NCBI RefSeq assembly: GCF_003131185.1
Contig: NZ_QFFU01000026.1
Span: forward strand, 1-64,000
Direction: 5' to 3'
Length of the DNA stretch: 64,000 nt
Source of the DNA: Pseudomonas ovata
Lineage (GTDB): Bacteria > Pseudomonadota > Gammaproteobacteria > Pseudomonadales > Pseudomonadaceae
Shown one piece after another: positions 17,835-25,071 of this stretch. Made by a program: the position numbers and the translations under genes. Within the stretch, counting starts at the first letter, position 1; each line of letters starts with the position of its first letter. The notes under the pieces are model-generated. The model saw nothing but the letters and a program-made list of their open reading frames with translations, made no database searches and was not told the DNA's origin.

Positions 17835-18166
17835 GACTCAGCCCGCCAGCCTGGCACCCCCAGGTTCCAGGCCAGGCTGCGCTTGATGGCTGCATCCGGC
17901 TCGCGCGTACCGCTTTCAATCAATTCAAGGTAAGCCGGGCTGATGCCCACTGAACGGGCGAGACCCGTCAGCTCCAGGCCCTTGGCCTGGCGCAGCGCAC
18001 CCAATTGGTCAAAGCCTGGAAACTCCTCAGGCATCGGTTGCGCCTGGGCGGCAGCGGCCGGTTGTTTCTCCTTGAGGCCGGCGGCATTCAACAACGCCTG
18101 ATATTGGGCCCAAGGCAGCACAGCGTACTCGGGTTCGCCGTCACGGGAGATGACCTGAAGATCCAT
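17831..18166 (-). CDS. XRE-type helix-turn-helix protein with Phd-like N-terminus
   Basis: A 111-residue protein. The first ~30 residues (MDLQVISRDGEPEYAVLPWAQYQ...) resemble the short beta-hairpin/helix start of Phd-type antitoxins. Residues about 55-105 are an XRE HTH (LRQAKGLELTGLARSVGISPAYLELIESGTREPD). ATG 18166 is preceded by AGGGGG; the frame is open to 18256. It overlaps the next gene by four bases. The pair looks like a regulatory unit or possible toxin-antitoxin module, but nothing confirms toxicity. Confidence 0.82.
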   Translation of the reverse strand: MDLQVISRDGEPEYAVLPWAQYQALLNAAGLKEKQPAAAAQAQPMPEEFPGFDQLGALRQAKGLELTGLARSVGISPAYLELIESGTREPDAAIKRSLAWNLGVPGWRAES

Positions 18167-18289
18167 ACGACCCCCTCTGTAGGATGTGGGCTCATGTCGA
18201 GCAGGAATAATGACCGACATCTTAACAGCGGATGAACACAGATTGCCCACCTGCAAGGGTGCGGTGCAGCGCCACTCGCTTGGGCGTCC

Positions 18290-18745
18290 TCAGTTTTTGG
18301 CTTTTTCCTGCTCCAGCAAGGCCTCGGTCGGTGGCAGACGCTCGACAATCGCCAGTTTTTCAGGGGCCTGCTGCTCGCGCCAGGCACGGAAAGCGTCCAG
18401 TTCATCGGTCACTTGTTTCATGACCCAGGCCAGGACGGCAATGTCATCGAACATGCCCAACCCCGGAATGAAGTCGGGAATGGCGTCCAGCGGACTCAGG
18501 AAATACATCAGGCCGGCGACGATAAAAAGGATCGACTTGGGGCTGATGCTGCGGTATTCACCGCGCCAGTAGGCCAGGCACAAGGACTGCAGCAGGCGCA
18601 GGTCATCCTTGATACGCCCCAGCCGGCTGCCCTCGCTGGAACCCTTGCGGGCCACGGCAAACAGCAAGGCCGGCAGGCGCCCGGCCGCCAGCAGACGACG
18701 GGCGCCGGGCAGAAATCGAATGAAGGTCCAGGGTGCTTTCATCAT
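18290..18745 (-). CDS. DUF1232 (YkvA family) membrane protein
   Basis: A 151-residue protein with the diagnostic DUF1232 segment SPKSILFIVAGLMYFLSPLDAIPDFIPGLGMFDDIAVLAWV (described here in part: SPLDAIPDFIP), a hydrophobic hairpin near residues 73-115. N-terminal helices are basic; the tail is charged. Start at the tandem ATGATG at 18745/18742 is supported by GGGGACTG just upstream. Function of the family is unknown. Two perfect DnaA boxes lie about 80 bp upstream of its start codon. Confidence 0.85.
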   Translation of the reverse strand: MMKAPWTFIRFLPGARRLLAAGRLPALLFAVARKGSSEGSRLGRIKDDLRLLQSLCLAYWRGEYRSISPKSILFIVAGLMYFLSPLDAIPDFIPGLGMFDDIAVLAWVMKQVTDELDAFRAWREQQAPEKLAIVERLPPTEALLEQEKAKN

Positions 18746-18825
18746 CAGTCCCCAATGGACGCGCTCAGATACGGCCCTTGCCGTATGTCCGCGCTGTCCG
18801 GATATGAAGGTCAATGGCCGTCATG

Positions 18826-18848
18826 TTATCCACATAAATTGTGGATAA
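18826..18848. promoter_or_regulatory. Inverted pair of perfect DnaA boxes
   Basis: TTATCCACA at 18826-18834 and its inverted copy TGTGGATAA at 18840-18848 are separated by five bases. Both match the consensus DnaA 9-mer exactly. They lie about 80-100 bp upstream of the DUF1232 start, a place suited to transcriptional control by DnaA. No origin-like AT-rich unwinding region or dnaA/dnaN gene lies nearby, so this is not the chromosomal origin. Confidence 0.75.
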
Positions 18849-19065
18849 CCTTGTGAACAGCCGCCGTTTTCACGCCTGAGCCCCCCGGTTTACGGGGCGC
18901 GCGCTTAAATCGGGCATTTTTTACTCACCTGAAAAATCCTGTGAAATCGTTGACTTAGAGCGCTTGAGGCGCTCCATCGTGCCGTTGGCACGTTTGCCGG
19001 ACCTACAGGTGCAGGTTTCATGATACTGGGACTGTATGAACGCCAATGCGTTCGACCGGATACAA
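18849..19065. other. Intergenic region with tandem hairpins
   Basis: No gene is evident. The stretch holds GCCCC/GGGGC pairing near 18881-18898, GAGCGC/GCGCTC near 18958-18977, and CGTGCC/GGCACG just after it with TTTG following. A TTGACT box-like hexamer lies near 18950. A small RNA is conceivable but unsupported beyond these stems. Confidence 0.3.
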
Positions 19066-19091
19066 GAACGCCCTGTCGGGACAGGGCGTTC
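19060..19091 (-). terminator. Terminator of the FKBP gene
   Basis: GAACGCCCTGT (19066-19076) and ACAGGGCGTTC (19081-19091) form a perfect 11-bp stem with a 4-base loop. On the minus strand TTGTAT follows, a weak T-tract. It lies 33 bp beyond the stop codon of the minus-strand FKBP gene. Confidence 0.75.
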
Positions 19092-19123
19092 GGGTCAAAG
19101 CGCTAGATGTGCGTTCTGGCGTG

Positions 19124-19900
19124 TTACTTCTTGGCAGGTGCCTGGGCCGGCTCTGCTTCTTCTTCCTCGTCCATGGCGCCTGGCATACCAGGTGCAGGCA
19201 CCGCAGCTGGATCCTTGATGCCCAGCAGTTCCAGGTCAAAGACCAGAACCGAGTTGGCCGGAATCAGCGGGCTCGGGCTCTGGGCACCGTAGGCCAGCTC
19301 GCTCGGGATGTAGAGCTTGACCTTCTCACCCACGTGCATCAGTTGCAGGCCTTCGACCCAGCCTGGAATCACGCCGCCGACCGGCAGGTCGATCGGGCTG
19401 CCACGCTCGACGGAGCTGTCGAAGACCTTGCCGTCGATCAGCTTGCCTTCATAGTGAACGGTCACGACATCAGACGGCTTGGGTTGCGCGCCGTCGGCTT
19501 TCTTGATGACTTCGTACTGCAGACCGGAAGCGGTGGTGGTGACGCCGGACTTCTTGGCGTTGTCGGCCAGGAATTTCTTGCCGGCAGCGGCGGCTTCTTC
19601 GCTCTGCTTGGCCAGACGCTCTTCGGCACGCTTTTGCAGCGCGGCGAAGGCTTCGATCAGTTCTTCGTCCTTGAGCTTCTGGTCTTTCTTGCCGATGGCG
19701 TCTTCGATGCCCAGGGCAACGGCCTTGGAGTCCAGGTCGTCCATACCTTCCTGCGCCAGGCTCTTGCCCATGTTCAGGCCGATGCCGTAGGACGCTTTCT
19801 GGGCCGGGGATTTCAGCTCGACAGTGCTGGCCTGCTTGTCACAACCTGCGAGTACCAGACCAACCAGGGCAATCGCCGCTGCCAACCGATGCTGTTTCAT
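19124..19900 (-). CDS. fkpA: FKBP-type peptidyl-prolyl isomerase lipoprotein
   Basis: A 258-residue envelope lipoprotein that speeds proline cis-trans isomerisation and assists periplasmic folding. The lipobox LVLAGC (Cys20) follows a short signal. Residues about 30-120 form the FkpA/Mip dimerisation domain (KASYGIGLNMGKSLAQEG), and about 135-220 the FKBP domain (VHYEGKLIDGKVFDSS, GWVEGLQLM, YGAQSPSPLIPANSVLVFDLELL). An acidic and Ala/Pro-rich tail ends the protein. Monocistronic, with its own terminator. Confidence 0.92.
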   Translation of the reverse strand: MKQHRLAAAIALVGLVLAGCDKQASTVELKSPAQKASYGIGLNMGKSLAQEGMDDLDSKAVALGIEDAIGKKDQKLKDEELIEAFAALQKRAEERLAKQSEEAAAAGKKFLADNAKKSGVTTTASGLQYEVIKKADGAQPKPSDVVTVHYEGKLIDGKVFDSSVERGSPIDLPVGGVIPGWVEGLQLMHVGEKVKLYIPSELAYGAQSPSPLIPANSVLVFDLELLGIKDPAAVPAPGMPGAMDEEEEAEPAQAPAKK

Positions 19901-20059
19901 GCTGTTTCCTTGTTCATGCGCCGAAAGGGCAAACGAGTAAAGCCGCGAGCTTATCAGGCCGCCGCGATCAATGGCTACCGGGATCAGAGACCGAAAACCC
20001 CGATAAGTTCAGGTAAACAAAGGTATTCCCGGATCGGCTGCATGCCGTTCAGGGCCGGT

Positions 20060-20893
20060 TCAGATGTTGTCTGGCGATGTACTGACCGCCACTTGATCGA
20101 GCCTGGCGAAACGCGCCACCAGAAAGTCGATCAGGCACCGCACCCGCGCCGAGAGGTGCAATTGCTGTGGATACACGGCGTAGACGTCCGCGCGAGTCGG
20201 TGTCTGGTCCTCCAGCACCAGGCGCAGCCGGCCGCTGCGCACATATTTGGCGATGTCCCATTCGGCGCGCAACAAGATGCCATAACCTTCCAGCGCCCGG
20301 TTCAGCGCCACTTCGCCATCGTTGCAGCCCAATGCGCCTTGCACCTTGATGTTCTGCGTTCGGCCGCCGTGCGTGAAGCTCCACACGCCATGCGGGGTTT
20401 CGTTCTGACGCAGAAAGATACAGTTATGCTGCGCCAGATCGCCAAGGCGTTGCGGCGTACCGTGCTTTTCCAGGTACAGCGGTGAAGCACACAGCAGCCG
20501 GCGGTTGGAGGCGATCTTGCGCGCATGAAAGGCAGCATCGGGCAGCGTGCCGAAGCGAATACCCAGGTCAAAGCCATGGGCGGTCAGGTCCAGCGGGTGG
20601 TCACTGATCTCCAGTTGCACCTGCACCTGCGGGTACTGGCTGAAAAAGGCGGCCAGCGCCGGCCCGATGTGCCGTCGGCCAAAACCCAGCGAGGCATTGA
20701 CCCGGATCAGCCCCTGCGGTGTGGCCTGTGCCTTGCTGACCAACTGCTCGACCTCATCGATCTGGGTCAGGATGCGTGCTGCATGGCTGAAATACAGTTC
20801 ACCCTCGGTGGTCAGGCTCATGGAGCGGGTGGTGCGGTTGACCAGCCGGGCGCCCAGGCTGACCGTAGGCGCCGCTTCAGCGGCGAAGGCCAC
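20060..20893 (-). pseudogene. LysR family regulator lacking its DNA-binding domain
   Basis: The readable frame encodes a LysR effector-binding domain and linker, beginning at the conserved LGARLVNRTTRSMSLTTEGE stretch that normally follows the winged helix. The first ~55 residues, holding the whole helix-turn-helix, are missing. Codons 1-10 (MAFAAEAAPT) are read from a REPIN, and the LysR homology begins abruptly at 20863, one base from the REPIN edge. The remaining ~265 residues look intact. I infer a deletion mediated by the repeat. It lies next to the peptide/amine utilisation block and may be its former regulator. Confidence 0.87.
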
Positions 20894-20937
20894 GACGCAG
20901 AAACGACGCCTGCTTCCCGGCTGAAGCGGGTCCTACA
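20865..20937. repeat. REPIN at the lysR deletion junction
   Basis: GTAGGCGCCGCTTCAGCGGCGAA at one side and the inverted CTTCCCGGCTGAAGCGGGTCCTAC at the other enclose a short spacer with ACGACGCAGAAACGACG. This is a CTTCAGC-type REPIN, distinct from the other families here. One end abuts the truncated LysR reading frame; the other supplies the TAG stop codon of the dipeptidase gene. Confidence 0.85.
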
Positions 20938-22159
20938 AAGGCGCCGGCCCGTCGCGCCGATCCTGGGCGGCCTGCAGCACCCGCAGCAGGTTTTCGCCCC
21001 AGATATTGGCCAGGTCCTGCTCGCTGTAGCCCGCCCGCAGCAGCCGCTCGCTGATGCGCGGCAGCAGGCTGACGTCTTCGAGCCCCGCGACTCCGCCACC
21101 ACCGTCCCAATCGGCGCCGATACCAACGTGCTCGGGGCCGACAACGGCAAGGATGTGCAACAGGTGCTGCATGAACACGTCCAGGTCCGGCCGGGGTTGC
21201 GGATAGCGTTGCTTGACCGCTGCGATCTCGCCCTGCAACGCCTTGACCTCGACCGGGTTCAGGGCCGCCAGGTCGTGGTAGCGGGCGTACAGCGGTGCCA
21301 GGGCCTTTTGCCGCTGCGGGTTGGGCTTGAGCGGGATCAGGTAGTCGCCATAACTGTTGACCTGCACCACCCCGCCCTTGGCCGCCAACCGGCGCAGGCG
21401 CTCGTCGTCCAGGTTGCGCGGGTGTGGGCTGATCGCCTTGGCGCTGCTGTGCGAGGCGATGACCGGTGCCGTCGACAGCGCCAGCACCTGATCGAACACC
21501 GCATCGGAAGCGTGCGACACATCCAGCAGGATGCCCGCGCGGTTGGCCGCCACCACCAGGTCACGCCCCTTGGGACTCAGACCGTGCCACTCCGGCAAGG
21601 CCGTGGCCGAGTCGGCCATCTCGTTGGTGCTGAAGTGCACCAGGCCAAGCATGCGCAGGCCCTGACGGTAGTAGGTCTGCAACAGCGCCGGATCCGAACC
21701 CAGCGGGTCGGCGTTTTCCATGCTGATGAACACCACGCGCTTGCCGGCACTGGCGATGCGCCGGGCATCGGCCGGTGTCAGCGCCAACTCGAATTGATCC
21801 GGGGCACGGCTGATCAGGTCCTTGATGCGCGCCAGCACCGACAGTCCGTAGTGACTGGCGTAGGCGCGCCCGGCTTCGGTGCGCGGGCCTGGCGGGGTGT
21901 AGATCACCCAGAAGCCGCCATCGAGCCCGCCCTCGCGCATGCGCGGCAAGTCGACCTGGCTGCCGTCGTCCTTGCAGGTATGACGCACTAGCATGTCCCA
22001 GCCGGGGCGCAGGAAATTCATCGGAGTATCCAAGTGGCTGTCGAGCACCAGAAGGCGCTGATGCAAGGCCTGGGTCGCAGGGCTGACCTGCTCGTCGGCC
22101 TGCGCCTGGAAAGAGGTCAGAGCCAGGGCGAGCAGAACTGAACGCTTGAGTGGGGGCAT
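20933..22159 (-). CDS. Periplasmic M19 membrane-dipeptidase-like protein
   Basis: A 408-residue zinc dipeptidase of the renal dipeptidase family. A signal peptide (MPPLKRSVLLALALTSFQAQA) precedes the HXD motif DSHLDTP, the bridging glutamate lies in ISMENADPLG, and further histidines are in DVSHASD and IASHSSAKA. Family members hydrolyse Xaa-Gly or Xaa-D-amino acid dipeptides, including cysteinyl-glycine. The stop codon comes from the adjoining REPIN. It starts 4 bp after the TonB receptor stop and so is co-transcribed with it, suggesting it processes a peptide-like ligand taken up by that receptor. Confidence 0.88.
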   Translation of the reverse strand: MPPLKRSVLLALALTSFQAQADEQVSPATQALHQRLLVLDSHLDTPMNFLRPGWDMLVRHTCKDDGSQVDLPRMREGGLDGGFWVIYTPPGPRTEAGRAYASHYGLSVLARIKDLISRAPDQFELALTPADARRIASAGKRVVFISMENADPLGSDPALLQTYYRQGLRMLGLVHFSTNEMADSATALPEWHGLSPKGRDLVVAANRAGILLDVSHASDAVFDQVLALSTAPVIASHSSAKAISPHPRNLDDERLRRLAAKGGVVQVNSYGDYLIPLKPNPQRQKALAPLYARYHDLAALNPVEVKALQGEIAAVKQRYPQPRPDLDVFMQHLLHILAVVGPEHVGIGADWDGGGGVAGLEDVSLLPRISERLLRAGYSEQDLANIWGENLLRVLQAAQDRRDGPAPL

Positions 22160-22162
22160 GGC

Positions 22163-24469
22163 TTAGAACTCCGCGCTCAGGGTGGTCTGGAAGGTACGCG
22201 GCGAACCGGGCCGGTAGGATGCCGGGCCACTGACGGTGCTGAGCATGTAGCCCAAGTAGTCCTTGTCGAACAGGTTGTCGATGTTGAAACGCAGCTTGAC
22301 GCTCTTGAGCGGGCCGTAATGCAGCGCGTCGCCGCCCAAATCGAGGTAGGCGTTGTACAACGTGTAGCCGGGCACCGATTCGGTATTGGTGAAGTTGCTG
22401 TAGCGCGAACCGATATGCCGGGCCGAGACGTTCAGCACCGCCCAGGGGCTGAACTCGTAAGTCACGCCGGCCTGGGCCAGCCAGCGCGGGCTGTCGGGGA
22501 TTTCGTTGTCCTTGAGGGCAAAGCCTGCCGCATCATCGTCGAAACGCGCCACGTTGTAGCTGACACTGCCGTTGAGCACGACCTTGTTGGCCAGGATCGG
22601 CGGCTTCCATTGCCCGCTCAGCTCCGAGCCGTAGGCCGAGGCCTTGCCGACGTTCTGGTAGAAGGTCTCGGTGGTGCTGCTGCCGGGCACCATGGCGGCG
22701 AACGCTTGCAGGCGGTTGTCGAACTCGGTGCGGTACAGCGCCCAGGCGGCGTTGAACGTCGGCCGGTTGAAGCGGTAGCCGATTTCGTAGTTCTTCGAGG
22801 TCTCGGCAGCCGGGGCCGGCACGTTGGGGCTGGCTGCCCGGTAGACGTCATCGGCGCCGCGCGGCAGGGCGAGGTTTTCCGAATAGGAGGCAAACAGCTG
22901 TGAGTCGCCGGTCAAGTCATAGACCAGGCCGGCCTGGGGCAAGAAGTTATCGCGCCAGTTCGTGCCCAGCTTCGGCTGGCGGTTGGCAATGTAGTCGCCG
23001 GCGTTGCGGTAGCCTTGCACTTCATAATCAAGGTCCAGGCGCTTGACACCGAACTGCAGGCGCAGGCGGTCGTCCAGCAGTGTCCAGGTGTCCTTGAGAT
23101 GCAGTTGCAGCGAGTCGCGGGTCGAGCTGAAGTCGCCTTGCAGATGCACCGGCTCGTTGAGTAGACGATAACCGGCCGGGCTGCCATCGGTCAGGTTGTA
23201 ACGGGCCTGCAAGCGATTGAACACGTCCTTTTCGGCCCAGATGCCGGCTTCGATGGCGTGCTGGCCGACGCGCCAGGTGAAGTTCGTGGTGGCGCCGTAG
23301 CGATGCCCGCTCAGGGCGGACAACCCATACTGGATGCCGCGCGGTGCGCTCAGGCCGGGCACGGTGGCCACCTGGGCGGTGTGCAAGGCCAACGAGGTGC
23401 CGTAGGCCTCAGGCGACACACCAAAGCCTTGCTTGTCTTCGTAATAAACGCTGGTGGTGTTGTCCAGGTTGTCATTGAGCGCAAAGCGCCCGCTCAGGCT
23501 GTACAGCGTGTCGCGGCGCTGATTGATCGCGGTCTTGTAGAACTGGTTGTAGCCGGCGTTACTGTATTGCACCCCGGCGACCGTGGGGGTCAGATCCGGC
23601 ACTGTGCCGAGGTAGGCAAAGTCACGTCCCGAGCGGCCAAAGGCATCCCCTGCCATACCCTGGTACTGGACCTGAGTGATCGAGGGCGAGTCGTAGTCGA
23701 AGAAATCGTTATGCACCACACGAAACTGGAGGTCGTTATCGTCGCCAAATTGATAACGCACCTTGCCTTCCAGGTGCTCGCGGTCAATGGTGCCCGGTCC
23801 GCGCCACAAGTCGCCGTCGATCTTGGAGCGGCTGAAATAGGCCGACAGGCCGTTGTACTCACCGGTGTTGACCTTGAAGAAACTGCGTCGCAGGCTGTCG
23901 CTGCCCAACGTGTAGGACGTGCTGATACCCGCCTTCTGGCCGGGATTGACCGACACATAATCCACGTACGGACCCAGCGAGGTGTAGCCAGGCTGCGAGA
24001 CATCGCCAGCCCCGGTCGAGGCGGTCACCCGCTCGGTGTTTTCGTTGTCGACGTAGCGATAGATGGGGCTGCCGCCGAATTGGTCGCTGCGCCCCAGTGG
24101 CACGCCGTCGATGGAAAAGCCGATCTGCTGAAAATTGAAGGCCCGTACGAACACTGAGTTGCCGAACTCATATAACCCCAGCGCGTCATTGACCTGCACG
24201 TTGAAGCCCGGCAGTGATTCGAGCATTTTCAGCCCGGAGGTGCCGGCCGGTGCTGAAAGCAGTGCCTGGTGCGAGATAGACACCGTATTGCTGATCCGGT
24301 CGGTGCCAATGGCCTCATCGGCCTCGGTCACCCGGGCACCGACCACCTGGACTTTTTGCAGTTGCGGATCGGTGCGTCTTTGCACGTCTTCGGCCCAGGC
24401 TGTTTCAGCGCTCAGGCCCAGCCATAACAGATTGCCCAACCAGAACCTGGTCTGTATTGCGGTGTTCAT
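22163..24469 (-). CDS. TonB-dependent outer-membrane receptor A
   Basis: A 768-residue receptor. After a signal peptide ending near AWAED, the TonB-box-like region LQKVQVVGARV is followed by a plug domain (NTVSISHQALLSAPAGTSGLKMLESLPGFNV) and a 22-strand barrel with many aromatic strand ends, closing with the C-terminal phenylalanine LSAEF. No N-terminal signalling domain is present, so it is not a sigma-factor transducer. It lies between the dipeptidase and the RidA gene on the same strand. Ligand unknown; the neighbours point to a peptide or amine rather than a classical siderophore. Confidence 0.9.
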   Translation of the reverse strand: MNTAIQTRFWLGNLLWLGLSAETAWAEDVQRRTDPQLQKVQVVGARVTEADEAIGTDRISNTVSISHQALLSAPAGTSGLKMLESLPGFNVQVNDALGLYEFGNSVFVRAFNFQQIGFSIDGVPLGRSDQFGGSPIYRYVDNENTERVTASTGAGDVSQPGYTSLGPYVDYVSVNPGQKAGISTSYTLGSDSLRRSFFKVNTGEYNGLSAYFSRSKIDGDLWRGPGTIDREHLEGKVRYQFGDDNDLQFRVVHNDFFDYDSPSITQVQYQGMAGDAFGRSGRDFAYLGTVPDLTPTVAGVQYSNAGYNQFYKTAINQRRDTLYSLSGRFALNDNLDNTTSVYYEDKQGFGVSPEAYGTSLALHTAQVATVPGLSAPRGIQYGLSALSGHRYGATTNFTWRVGQHAIEAGIWAEKDVFNRLQARYNLTDGSPAGYRLLNEPVHLQGDFSSTRDSLQLHLKDTWTLLDDRLRLQFGVKRLDLDYEVQGYRNAGDYIANRQPKLGTNWRDNFLPQAGLVYDLTGDSQLFASYSENLALPRGADDVYRAASPNVPAPAAETSKNYEIGYRFNRPTFNAAWALYRTEFDNRLQAFAAMVPGSSTTETFYQNVGKASAYGSELSGQWKPPILANKVVLNGSVSYNVARFDDDAAGFALKDNEIPDSPRWLAQAGVTYEFSPWAVLNVSARHIGSRYSNFTNTESVPGYTLYNAYLDLGGDALHYGPLKSVKLRFNIDNLFDKDYLGYMLSTVSGPASYRPGSPRTFQTTLSAEF

Positions 24470-24608
24470 CGTTCGTCCTTATCGGCTTTTCGCGGGCGCA
24501 CGAACCCGTGCCGGGACAGCGGCCAGTGCAGGCCAGCGTCCCGGAGTCCAAATTAATGAGGTTGAGAAAATGGTCAGCGGCGCCAAGGCCGCCGTTCAGC
24601 CGATCGCG
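24470..24608 (-). other. Spacer between ridA-like gene and receptor A
   Basis: A 139-bp non-coding gap on the minus strand. No clear terminator hairpin is visible, so transcription from the RidA gene into the receptor is plausible. A local promoter for receptor A cannot be excluded. Confidence 0.3.
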
Positions 24609-25043
24609 TCAGGCGGTCCTGGCGGCAATGGCCTCGACTTCGATCAGCGCACCGGGCAATGGCAGGCCAGCCACCTGCAAGGCGGTGCGCGTCGGTGTTT
24701 CGGGCTGTTGTTCAGTGCCGAAAAATTGCGTGTAGCCAGCCTGCAGGCCGGCAAAGTCCAGGCGGCCGCCGGTGGCCTCGGTGCCCAGCAGGAAAACCTT
24801 CAGCGACACGATATCGCCCAGGTCCAGGTCTTGCTGGCGCAGGATGGCGCGCAGTTTGTTGAACACCGAAACCGTCTGCACCTCGGTGTTGCCATAAGCC
24901 GCCTGCGTCCCGGGCGGCGCGCTCGGGTCGGCCACATCCGGCAAGGTGCCGCTGATGAACACCAGGCTGGTCGAGGCCGGCACGGTCACGGTTTGCGAGA
25001 TGGGAAAGGTTCCTGCGCGGGTGCGTTGAATGCTGTCGCTCAT
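24609..25043 (-). CDS. RidA family enamine/imine deaminase
   Basis: A 144-residue member of the RidA (YjgF/YER057c) family, without signal peptide. The family core is visible: LVFISGTLP near residue 30, LRAILRQQDLDLGDIVSLKVFL in the middle, and the closing PTRTALQVAGLPLPGALIEVEAIA with the conserved arginine that binds the carboxylate of the substrate. RidA proteins hydrolyse reactive enamines and imines. Its position directly after a flavin amine oxidase fits: it would clear the imine product of that oxidase. It differs from housekeeping RidA in a longer N-terminal loop (PDVADPSAPPGTQAAYG). Confidence 0.88.
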   Translation of the reverse strand: MSDSIQRTRAGTFPISQTVTVPASTSLVFISGTLPDVADPSAPPGTQAAYGNTEVQTVSVFNKLRAILRQQDLDLGDIVSLKVFLLGTEATGGRLDFAGLQAGYTQFFGTEQQPETPTRTALQVAGLPLPGALIEVEAIAARTA

Positions 25044-25071
25044 GGTGATGTTCCTTGAAAGTCGCGCCGCA

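Noticed and set aside
18826..18848. DnaA boxes as part of the replication origin
   Set aside because: No dnaA, dnaN, rpmH or gidA genes and no AT-rich unwinding element occur nearby; two boxes alone suit gene regulation or titration.
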